NCBI GenBank assembly: GCA_041651995.1
Contig: JBAZID010000009.1
Coordinates: 1-64,000 of the forward strand
Length of the DNA stretch: 64,000 nucleotides
Direction of reading: 5' to 3'
Source: Sulfuricella sp.
Lineage (GTDB): Bacteria; Pseudomonadota; Gammaproteobacteria; Burkholderiales; Sulfuricellaceae
The translations under genes were made by a program, and so were the position numbers. Of this stretch, positions 25,035 through 32,317 are shown one piece after another (the first letter of the stretch is position 1; every line of letters begins with the position of its first letter). Under the pieces are notes generated by a model. The model saw only the letters and a list, made by a program, of their open reading frames with translations. It made no database searches and was not told the origin of the DNA.

Positions 25035-26318
25035 TTAACCCTCCGCTCTGGCAACACGGTTAATCACTTGAATCGCACGCAATGCACTCGCCGTGGCACT
25101 CTGCACCGAGCGGTTCACATCCAGTGGATTGGCAGCGCAACCGGCGCCGAAAATGGCACCGTTGGCCTGATCCTGTTCGATGAACCCGCTCGAGTCGCTA
25201 ACGATTTCAGCAGGAATATTGGCCGCGCTGACAGAGGGCTCCATCCCCACCGCCAGCACCACCAGATCATGCGGCGTCGCATAGCGGTGATAACCTTCGG
25301 TATCCACACCATGCAGCACCGGGTTGCCATCCTTGTCTTCAAGAATCCTGGCCACCTTGGATTTGATGAACTTCACATTGGGATCGGCCTGGACTTTCTG
25401 GTAAAAATCCTCGAAGCGGTCAATCGCGCGAATGTCGATGTAATAGATGGTGGATTTGCCTTCGTCGCCGAAGGCCTCACGCATGTAATTGGTCTGTTTC
25501 AGGGAAGCCATGCAACAAATGCGTGAACAGTGGCGCAAATGGTTCTCATCGCGCGAACCGGCGCATTGGATGAAAGCCACATTCCTGGCTTCCTTGCCAT
25601 CGGAGGGACGCAGTATCTTGCCACCGGTCGGACCGTGCGGGTCGGAAAGACGCTCGAACTCGACACTGGTGATCACGTTAGCAAAGCGGTCGTAGCCGTA
25701 GGGCTGAATCTTGTTGGCATCATAGGGCTTCCAGCCTGTTGCCCATACCACGGCGCCGGCCTTGAACTGCACTGTCTCTTCCTGCATAGACAGATCCACG
25801 GCATCGTACTTGCACGCAGCCTTGATCTTGTCGGCCTCGGGCGTGCCTATCACGGATGGATCGACGACATAACGCTGAGGATAGGACATCCGGCTTGGCA
25901 GAAACGCCGCCTTGACCTTGCCCAGATTGTAGTTAAACGCATCGTCAACCATGGTTTCCGCAGCATTGCCACAGTCACCGCAGGCGGTACAGTTTTCATT
26001 CACGTAGCGCGGCGCAATCTTTACGCTGGCTGTGTAATCCCCAGGGGAACCCGTAATACCGGTCACCTCGGCCATGGTCAGCACGCGAATACGCTTGTTC
26101 TGCTTGACGCGGCGCTGGTTGATTTCCAGTCCACAGGTGGGATGGCACAGCTTGGGGAAATAACGGTAGAGCTGGGACACACGCCCGCCCAGAGCCGGAT
26201 TCTTTTCGATCAGCACCACTTCCTTGCCGCATTCAGCCGCTTCGAGCGCCGCTGTCATACCGCTGATGCCACCGCCTACGACCAGAATGGTCTGGTTGGT
26301 TGCAACGACTTCCGTCAT
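25035..26318 (-). CDS. qmoA: QmoA/HdrA-like FAD subunit
   Basis: QmoA is the smaller flavin subunit of quinone-interacting membrane-bound oxidoreductase complexes. The ATG at 26318 is chosen because GGAGGA (complement of 26326-26331) lies 7 nt upstream; two earlier in-frame ATGs lack this. The 427-residue product has ILVVGGGISGMTAALEAAEC (FAD Rossmann fold), FPKLCHPTCGLEINQRR, a cysteine segment CTACGDCGNAAE and a second nucleotide region ending CAANPLDVNRSVQSATASAL. The CXXCXXC group lacks the usual fourth CP cysteine, although KAACKYDAVD downstream could supply one. It is the first gene of the operon. Confidence 0.9.
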   Translation of the reverse strand: MTEVVATNQTILVVGGGISGMTAALEAAECGKEVVLIEKNPALGGRVSQLYRYFPKLCHPTCGLEINQRRVKQNKRIRVLTMAEVTGITGSPGDYTASVKIAPRYVNENCTACGDCGNAAETMVDDAFNYNLGKVKAAFLPSRMSYPQRYVVDPSVIGTPEADKIKAACKYDAVDLSMQEETVQFKAGAVVWATGWKPYDANKIQPYGYDRFANVITSVEFERLSDPHGPTGGKILRPSDGKEARNVAFIQCAGSRDENHLRHCSRICCMASLKQTNYMREAFGDEGKSTIYYIDIRAIDRFEDFYQKVQADPNVKFIKSKVARILEDKDGNPVLHGVDTEGYHRYATPHDLVVLAVGMEPSVSAANIPAEIVSDSSGFIEQDQANGAIFGAGCAANPLDVNRSVQSATASALRAIQVINRVARAEG

Positions 26319-26539
26319 CAGGTCTTCCTCCATCACGGATACTGACTCACACCGGCCCTAATGGCCGGTGCCTTTTGCATTAGGTTTCAAGCCCCGCAAT
26401 GTTACTCTCAATCGCCACCTCAATCCATCAAACCACCCGGCTGGCTTGATTGAATCTTCTTATAACAGAATAGAGGGGGTAAATTGACCTAAAGCAGTCA
26501 GGATTATCCGGCCGTTGACTGCCAGATTTGTGATGAGGG
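26319..26539 (-). promoter_or_regulatory. Leader region of the qmo-hdr operon with a perfect hairpin
   Basis: The 221-bp gap should hold the operon promoter. CACCGGCC (26348-26355) and GGCCGGTG (26361-26368) form a perfect 8-bp stem with a 5-nt loop, 30 bp ahead of the qmoA start. In the operon direction no T-run follows, so it is a leader hairpin rather than a terminator; on the plus strand CCTTTTG follows it. The rest of the gap is AT-rich and without genes. Confidence 0.5.
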
Positions 26540-27079
26540 CTAAACAGGTTCCGGAGGTGCCGGTTCTTCGAGGGCGACGTCGTAAATGTCGAACTGCATC
26601 GTCCCCAGATCACCCAGCACGTATGTTGCTGGCGCACCCACCCCACCCACCGTGCCCGGATTGACATACCAGCTATGGCCACCCTTGATGGTCGGCACAG
26701 TCTGAATGGAGGCCTTGTGATCGTGGCCGCAGCAAACCAGATCCCAGTCACCAGTGGTGGCCAGCGCTCGGGCATAGTGCGGGTAGTGGACAATGAAAAT
26801 GTTGCGCCCACACAGATTGATGCCTGCATCCTGGCCATAGAAGCGGATCAGGCTGTCTGGCTCTGCGGCCAGTTTGGACATGGTAAAAAGATCACCCGTG
26901 TTATTGCCATAGATAACATGTACCGGCAGGCCGAATTTCAGCAGCGACTTCAGGGTGTGCGGAGCCACCACGTCGCCACAGTGGATCACCGCCTCTGCCC
27001 CACGGGCCTTGGCCGCCTCAACTGCGGCGGCCATGAGATTGCGGTTATCGTGACTGTCGGAAATAATGCAGATTTTCAT
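26540..27079 (-). CDS. YfcE/MJ0936-family metallophosphoesterase
   Basis: Starting at 27079 (MKICIISDSHDNRNLMAAAV), this 179-residue protein has the phosphodiesterase motifs in order: DSHDN, IHCGDVV, VYGNNTGD (the GNXD/H position), HYPHY and CCGHDHKA, with VNPGTV near the end. These are the two-metal ligands of calcineurin-like phosphoesterases of the YfcE/MJ0936 group, which hydrolyse phosphodiesters in vitro. The longer upstream frame runs through an inverted repeat and is rejected. The physiological substrate is not known. It lies 77 bp after ppa with an inverted repeat in between. Confidence 0.88.
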   Translation of the reverse strand: MKICIISDSHDNRNLMAAAVEAAKARGAEAVIHCGDVVAPHTLKSLLKFGLPVHVIYGNNTGDLFTMSKLAAEPDSLIRFYGQDAGINLCGRNIFIVHYPHYARALATTGDWDLVCCGHDHKASIQTVPTIKGGHSWYVNPGTVGGVGAPATYVLGDLGTMQFDIYDVALEEPAPPEPV

Positions 27080-27086
27080 ATTTATT

Positions 27087-27159
27087 CGTGAGGAGTTAGG
27101 GGTTAGGCGTAAGGGGAAACCCGCCAACACGCCTAACCCCTCACGTCTCACTCCTCACG
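27087..27159. repeat. Imperfect inverted repeat of GTGAGGAGTTAGGGG type
   Basis: The arms are 27087-27109 (starting CGTGAGGAGTTAGGGGTTAG) and 27130-27159 (ending CTCCTCACG). They are made of short related units. The repeat fills the gap between ppa and the phosphodiesterase gene. A similar design with a different sequence is at 35511-35575. Confidence 0.75.
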
Positions 27160-27163
27160 GAAG

Positions 27164-27712
27164 TTAAAACATCGGTTTTTCGGCGGCATTCTGGTAGCGC
27201 GACACGCCGTCCAGAATTTCCTTCTTGGCCTCATCCGCCCCTACCCAGTCCTGCACCTTGACCCATTTTCCAAGCTCAAGATCCTTGTAGTGCTGGAAGA
27301 AATGCGTAATCTGGGAGGTAGTCCACTCCGGCAGATCGCGCGGAGATTCAACGTTGCGGTAGATATTGCACAGCTTGTCGATCGGTACCGCCAAAAGCTT
27401 GGCATCTATCCCCGCCTCATCCTCCATCTTGAGCATGCCCACCGGGCGGCAACGCACCACCACGCCAGTAATCAGCGGCACCGGGGTGATCACCAGCACG
27501 TCGACCGGATCCCCATCATCAGACAGGGTATGAGGGATATAGCCATAGTTGCAGGGGTAATGCATTGCAGTGGACATGAAGCGATCAACGAACATGGCCC
27601 CGGTATCCTTGTCCACTTCATACTTGATGGGGTCCCCATGCATGGGAATTTCGATAATCACGTTGAAATCATTGGGCAAATCATTGCCGGACTTGACGCG
27701 GTCAAGATTCAT
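27164..27712 (-). CDS. ppa: Soluble inorganic pyrophosphatase
   Basis: This 182-residue protein is a family I (hexameric type) pyrophosphatase that hydrolyses PPi to two phosphates. MNLDRVKSGNDLPNDFNVII is the conserved N-terminus, and the signature DDGDPVDVLVITP holds the metal-binding aspartates. DEAGIDAKLLAVP and the C-terminal HFFQHYKDLE segment are also typical. It is a cytoplasmic enzyme pulling biosynthetic reactions forward. Coexistence with a membrane H+-pyrophosphatase and a PPi-dependent phosphofructokinase a few kb away means PPi is both wasted and harvested in this organism, so regulation between them is likely. Confidence 0.97.
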   Translation of the reverse strand: MNLDRVKSGNDLPNDFNVIIEIPMHGDPIKYEVDKDTGAMFVDRFMSTAMHYPCNYGYIPHTLSDDGDPVDVLVITPVPLITGVVVRCRPVGMLKMEDEAGIDAKLLAVPIDKLCNIYRNVESPRDLPEWTTSQITHFFQHYKDLELGKWVKVQDWVGADEAKKEILDGVSRYQNAAEKPMF

Positions 27713-27766
27713 GACGTCGCTCCAAAAAGATGGGGATTATAGCCGATGTAGCATTTTCGTTGTGGC

Positions 27767-29221
27767 TCATGCCTTCTCGCGTCCGTATTTTTCCACCACC
27801 ATGCTATCCATGCCTTCCATGACTTTGCTGCTGGCATCTTCCATGGCCTTGAAGGTGTCAAAAATACGATTCTGCACTTCGGCATCATGCTCCCATCCCT
27901 GCTCGACCAGCGCGATCGCCCGGTGGGCGGCATTGTGGACCTCGGCATGCACCGGCTCAAGTCTGGCGTAGCCAGGCGAGGCGCCAAACTGCTCCCTGCC
28001 CATGCCTTCATACCATTTCCCGAGGCGGCAGTTGTGGTGATCCACGCTCACCGCAGTCACCACTTCTGCCTGCGTACCCTCCGCAATCACGCGGTAGGCC
28101 CGCTGTTTGTAAACCACATGATCGATCTTGACCAGTGAGGCAAAACTGATGTCCTGCGCATAGGTGACATTACTTTCCGTGGTAAGCGCGGAGTCGGCAA
28201 ACCGCGAGAACCTCTGTTCGACTTCGCCAATAATACCGCGCGAGCTATCCGCAACATTCTTCATGGAGCCAGCCTCATCCAGCATGGTCGCGGCTTCCCG
28301 GGTCAGCGCCTGCATCACCACGCCAATCTCGGAAGAGGCATGCTTGGTGTTTTCCGCCAGTTTCCTCACTTCGTCTGCCACCACTGCAAAACCTCGCCCG
28401 GCCTCACCGGCACGCGCCGCTTCAATGGCAGCATTGAGCGCCAGCAGATTGGTCTGATCAGCTATGCTGGTAATCAGTTTGACCGCACGCGATACTGCTT
28501 CGCCTCGCGAATTGAGCTGGGCAATAGTGGTGTTGGTATGATCGATCATGGTTGAAATCCGAGTCATGGCGCTGACCAGTGTTTGCACCGAAGACTGGCT
28601 TTCCGCCACGTCTCGTGCGGTCTGGCGCGAAATATCGGTGACCTCCTGCATACGGTCACAAACGATTTTGAGGTCGCGCTGATTGGTCACCAGATTATTC
28701 AGCAGATTACGGTTGTTCAGCTCGGACAACCGGGAAGTCATCACATTGCGCATGGCATGCTGGGCATTCTCTTTCATTGCACCAAGAGAAACATTGATGT
28801 TTTCCAACGCGGTACGGAAAGTCCCATGCAGGCCGGCAGGCATAGCCTTGCGGAAATAACGCGCTTCACTTGAAGACTTGAAGGACGAATCGACCTCGCG
28901 AAAAAAAGTTTCCAGCTGATCCAGCATATCGTTGATGTTCCAGCACAGCTCCCCCAGCCGGTCTTTGCTGGTAATGCTGGTGAAGCGCTGGTCAAAGAAG
29001 CCGCGTCCGACATCATTGCTGATTTCCCGCAGTTGCTCCAGGGTTGCCAGCATGGCACTGGATTGGCGCCATTGCAGCACGCTCAGCACCACTCCCACGG
29101 CCAGCGCAACGACTGACAGCCAGGGCATTTGCAGCCAGGCGCCAAGCGTTGCCAGCACGAGCAATCCAGCAAAAATGAGCGGTGGCAGTTTCAGCTTAGA
29201 GGGTAAGGATAAATTCGTCAT
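27767..29221 (-). CDS. Methyl-accepting chemotaxis protein with C-terminal CZB domain
   Basis: The start at 29221 (MTNLSLPSKLKLPPLIF) gives 484 residues. Two membrane helices lie close together (about 13-50), with almost no periplasmic loop, so the receptor senses from the cytoplasmic side. A HAMP-like region follows, then the signalling domain with the hairpin tip ITSIADQTNLLALNAAIEAA and GFAVVADEVRKLA. The last 120 residues are a CZB zinc-binding domain (HHNCRLGKWYEGMG, then VHAEVHNAAH, giving the His/Cys ligands). The start overlaps the preceding PAS gene by 26 bp, so the pair looks like an Aer-type redox receptor split into two proteins. Confidence 0.9.
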   Translation of the reverse strand: MTNLSLPSKLKLPPLIFAGLLVLATLGAWLQMPWLSVVALAVGVVLSVLQWRQSSAMLATLEQLREISNDVGRGFFDQRFTSITSKDRLGELCWNINDMLDQLETFFREVDSSFKSSSEARYFRKAMPAGLHGTFRTALENINVSLGAMKENAQHAMRNVMTSRLSELNNRNLLNNLVTNQRDLKIVCDRMQEVTDISRQTARDVAESQSSVQTLVSAMTRISTMIDHTNTTIAQLNSRGEAVSRAVKLITSIADQTNLLALNAAIEAARAGEAGRGFAVVADEVRKLAENTKHASSEIGVVMQALTREAATMLDEAGSMKNVADSSRGIIGEVEQRFSRFADSALTTESNVTYAQDISFASLVKIDHVVYKQRAYRVIAEGTQAEVVTAVSVDHHNCRLGKWYEGMGREQFGASPGYARLEPVHAEVHNAAHRAIALVEQGWEHDAEVQNRIFDTFKAMEDASSKVMEGMDSMVVEKYGREKA

Positions 29222-29714
29222 AGCCGACCCCTTTCTCCACAAGTATTTGGTTCAAAATGCTTCCCGATGCCGCCATGGCATCGCGCGCCCCTGCCCTGGC
29301 CTCTTCTGCCAGCATGGCCCGGTACAAATCGGCCACGGCCGGGATGACATCGGGCCTGGGTTTGCGCCGCACCGAAAGATAGCCGATCACGTTGCCATTC
29401 TGGTCATAGGATGGCGTGACATGGGCAAAAACCCAATAAAACCCGCCATCCTTTGACATGTTTTTCACATAAGCGAATACCTCCTGCCTCAGTGCCAGCC
29501 TGTCCCACAAGAGTTTGAACACCGCGCGCGGCATGTCCGGATGGCGAATGATGTTGTGCTGCGACCCCAGTAGTTCCTGCTCCGTGTAACCTGAAAACTC
29601 AATGAAGATACGGTTACCGTAGGTAATGCGCCCCTTGAGGTCGGTTTTCGAGACGATGAAATCGTCTTCGCGCATCACTCTTTCCTTGTTGGCCGGCGTG
29701 ACATTTCTTTTCAT
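29196..29714 (-). CDS. Aer-like PAS-domain protein
   Basis: This 172-residue protein is a single PAS/PAC unit with a short tail. The PAS core runs from DDFIVSKTDLKGRITYGNRI through FSGYTEQELLGSQHNIIRHP and MPRAVFKLLWDRL to GFYWVFAHVTPSYD. The IIRHPDMP segment is characteristic of Aer-type PAS domains, which bind FAD in E. coli Aer. It has no membrane helix or signalling domain of its own; those are on the overlapping downstream MCP gene (26-bp overlap). A second in-frame ATG at codon 14 is possible. Function as a redox or energy sensor is inferred from the PAS type. Confidence 0.86.
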   Translation of the reverse strand: MKRNVTPANKERVMREDDFIVSKTDLKGRITYGNRIFIEFSGYTEQELLGSQHNIIRHPDMPRAVFKLLWDRLALRQEVFAYVKNMSKDGGFYWVFAHVTPSYDQNGNVIGYLSVRRKPRPDVIPAVADLYRAMLAEEARAGARDAMAASGSILNQILVEKGVGYDEFILTL

Positions 29715-29846
29715 TTATTCCTTACCCCCTCCATGCCTATCTTTCCCTTATTTATCCATAGGTGGAACTAGCCAGAACAGCAAGTCAGTCTGACACCGCT
29801 ATTGCATCAAGTGATTCTATTCCCCAGATCCGAGGTGCGACAATAA

Positions 29847-29874
29847 ATAAAAAAGGGCGGGTTTCCCCGCCCTT
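29847..29874 (-). terminator. Intrinsic terminator after hppA
   Basis: AAGGGCGGG (29853-29861) pairs with CCCGCCCTT (29866-29874) around a 4-nt loop. On the minus strand the stem is followed by TTTTTTATT. It lies 22 bp after the hppA stop and separates hppA from the PAS/MCP pair. Confidence 0.9.
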
Positions 29875-29895
29875 CTTCCAGAGATATTACATTGA

Positions 29896-31950
29896 TCAGA
29901 TCAGCGGCACGATCATCAGTGCAACGATGTTAATGATCTTGATCAGCGGGTTCACCGCCGGGCCTGCCGTATCCTTGTATGGATCACCTACGGTGTCGCC
30001 GGTCACCGCAGCCTTGTGGGCTTCGGAGCCTTTGCCGCCGAAATTGCCTTCCTCGATGTATTTCTTGGCATTATCCCAGGCGCCACCACCGGTAGTCATG
30101 GAAATTGCCACGAAAATTCCGGTGATAATGGTACCGATCAGCACACCACCCAGAGCTTGCGCACCCAGGGTCAGACCAACTATGAGGGGGACAGCAACCG
30201 GCAGAAGAGAAGGAACAATCATTTCCTTGATCGCCGCCTTGGTCAGCATATCCACTGCCTTGGAATAGTCAGGCTTGGCCGTTCCTGCCATGATGCCCGG
30301 AATTTCCTTGAACTGGCGGCGCACTTCGACCACCACGGAGCCAGCAGCACGGCCCACGGCTTCCATTCCCATGGCAGCGAACAGGTAAGGCACCATGCCG
30401 CCGATGAACAATCCAATGATAACCATGTGATTGGACAGGTCGAAGGTCATCGCCTTGGCCAGAGGGTCAATCAGGAGCGCATGAGCATTGATCGAGTGCG
30501 TGTAGTCGGCGAACAGCACCAGCGCAGCCAGACCGGCGGAACCAATTGCGTAGCCCTTGGTCACGGCCTTGGTGGTGTTGCCAACTGCATCGAGTGGATC
30601 AGTGATGTTGCGGATATCATCCGGCAAACCGGCCATTTCCGCGATACCACCAGCGTTATCGGTGATCGGGCCGTATGCATCAAGCGCCACGATAATCCCG
30701 GCCATGGACAGCATGGAAGTCGCTGCAATGGCGATACCGTACAGGCCACCCAGGGCATAGGCGCCGCCAATGGCGGCACATACTGCCAACACGGGAGCGG
30801 CGGTGGATTTCATCGACACGCCCAGGCCGGCGATCACGTTGGTGCCATGACCGGTGGTAGAAGCTTCCGCGATGTGACGCACCGGGCTGAACTCGGTTGC
30901 CGTGTAGTATTCAGTAATCCACACCAGCGCGGCAGTCAATGCCAAACCAATCAGGGAGGCCAGATACAGGTTCATCGACGTTACCAACTTGCCGTCGATC
31001 ATCACGCCTTCACCCAGAATCATGGTGGTCACGGGGTAGAAAGCGACCACCGCCAGCAAGCCAGACACGATCAGGCCTTTGTACAGCGCGTTCATGATTT
31101 TGGCGCCCGGCTGCGTCTTGACGAAGAAGGTACCGATAATCGACGCGATGATCGAGACACCGCCCAGCACCAGCGGATAGATCACCGCTTCAGGAGAGCC
31201 GGTAATCATCAGACCACCCAGCACCATGGTGGCGATAATGGTCACGGCGTAGGTTTCGAACAGGTCGGCTGCCATACCCGCGCAGTCGCCCACGTTGTCG
31301 CCCACGTTATCGGCGATCACGGCAGGGTTACGGGGGTCGTCCTCAGGGATGCCGGCTTCGACCTTACCCACCAGGTCAGCGCCGACGTCAGCGCCCTTGG
31401 TGAAGATACCGCCACCGAGCCGGGCGAAGATGGAGATCAGCGAGCTACCGAAGGCCAGACCCACCAGTGAATGAGTCGCCTCAGTGGCACTGGAACCCAC
31501 ACCGAGAGTCAGGAAAGCGTAGTAACCGGCCACACCCAGAAGACCCAGGCCCACCACCAGCATGCCGGTAATCGCGCCGCCCTTGAAGGCAACGTTCAAC
31601 GCGGCGTTAATGCCATCCTTGGCGGCTTCTGCAGTACGCACGTTGGCGCGCACCGAGACGTTCATGCCGATAAAGCCAGTCAGGCCCGACAGGATTGCAC
31701 CAAGCGCAAAGCCGACCGCAGTCTGCCAGCCCAAAGCCACAAAAATGGCCACGAGAAGAATTACGCCAACGACACCAATCGTGGTGTACTGCCGATTCAG
31801 GTACGCTGAAGCACCTTCCTGTACCGCCGCTGCAATTTCCCGCATGCGGTCGTTACCGGTTGGCAACCCCAGAATCCACTTTATTGAAACCGCTCCGTAC
31901 AGGAGCGCCGCACCCGCACAAACTAGCGCAAACAAAAGACCGACTGACAT
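29896..31950 (-). CDS. hppA: Membrane-bound proton-pumping pyrophosphatase, K+-independent type
   Basis: This integral membrane enzyme couples PPi hydrolysis to proton export, or can make PPi from the proton gradient. The start at 31950 (MSVGLLFALVCAGAALLYG) has AAGGG 9 nt upstream; an ATG three codons earlier is possible. The 684-residue product has about 16 membrane helices. The substrate site is visible in GGGIFTKGADVGADLVGKVE, DDPRNPAVIADNVGDNVGDC and DAYGPITDNAGGIAEM. The segment GNTTKAVTKGYAIG has Lys and Thr at positions that are Ala and Gly in K+-dependent enzymes, so this is the K+-independent class. It sits in one unit with pfp and adk. Confidence 0.96.
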   Translation of the reverse strand: MSVGLLFALVCAGAALLYGAVSIKWILGLPTGNDRMREIAAAVQEGASAYLNRQYTTIGVVGVILLVAIFVALGWQTAVGFALGAILSGLTGFIGMNVSVRANVRTAEAAKDGINAALNVAFKGGAITGMLVVGLGLLGVAGYYAFLTLGVGSSATEATHSLVGLAFGSSLISIFARLGGGIFTKGADVGADLVGKVEAGIPEDDPRNPAVIADNVGDNVGDCAGMAADLFETYAVTIIATMVLGGLMITGSPEAVIYPLVLGGVSIIASIIGTFFVKTQPGAKIMNALYKGLIVSGLLAVVAFYPVTTMILGEGVMIDGKLVTSMNLYLASLIGLALTAALVWITEYYTATEFSPVRHIAEASTTGHGTNVIAGLGVSMKSTAAPVLAVCAAIGGAYALGGLYGIAIAATSMLSMAGIIVALDAYGPITDNAGGIAEMAGLPDDIRNITDPLDAVGNTTKAVTKGYAIGSAGLAALVLFADYTHSINAHALLIDPLAKAMTFDLSNHMVIIGLFIGGMVPYLFAAMGMEAVGRAAGSVVVEVRRQFKEIPGIMAGTAKPDYSKAVDMLTKAAIKEMIVPSLLPVAVPLIVGLTLGAQALGGVLIGTIITGIFVAISMTTGGGAWDNAKKYIEEGNFGGKGSEAHKAAVTGDTVGDPYKDTAGPAVNPLIKIINIVALMIVPLI

Positions 31951-32095
31951 GATGACCATCCCTTCTTGCTGATATTACTAGGCCAATCCGGGCTGGCCCT
32001 ACGCCCCCGTTGATCATCCCGCGGCCTGCCTGGCCCGCGGTTAGACCCTGTTTTTATAGTTTTACAACCTACCGATCCTTTTCGGATTCTTGCTT

Positions 32096-32314
32096 TCAGC
32101 TTTTCACCAACATACCGCTTTCGAAACGGTCGCCTGGCTCAAAGCCAAACACCCGATCCAATTGCATCTCGCGGACCAACTGGTCCACCGCTACCTGACC
32201 GTGCTCCTTCTGCACCTCCGACAAGACCAGTTTGGCTGAATTGGCATTGTAACCACCAGCAAAACTGGTCTGAATCGTGAGAAGCTGACGTGCCCGGTCA
32301 AGCGTCACGGCCAA
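32096..32314 (-). CDS. Small hypothetical protein between pfp and hppA
   Basis: This 72-residue soluble protein (MAVTLDRARQLLTIQTSFAG, then SAKLVLSEVQKEHGQVAVDQ) is predicted mostly helical, with no Cys and no metal motif. I do not recognise a family. It starts 3 bp after the pfp stop and is followed by a 136-bp gap before hppA, so it is very likely cotranscribed with pfp. The tight spacing and matching codon use argue that it is real. A role tied to PPi metabolism is only a guess from position. Confidence 0.7.
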   Translation of the reverse strand: MAVTLDRARQLLTIQTSFAGGYNANSAKLVLSEVQKEHGQVAVDQLVREMQLDRVFGFEPGDRFESGMLVKS

Positions 32315-32317
32315 CCA

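Noticed and set aside
26348..26368. Hairpin ahead of qmoA as an intrinsic terminator
   Set aside because: On the operon strand no T-run follows. On the other strand there is a short T-run but no gene to terminate.
30016..31470. 484-residue plus-strand frame opposite hppA
   Set aside because: It is a His/Gln/Gly-rich antisense reading of the membrane pyrophosphatase, with no plausible start signal.
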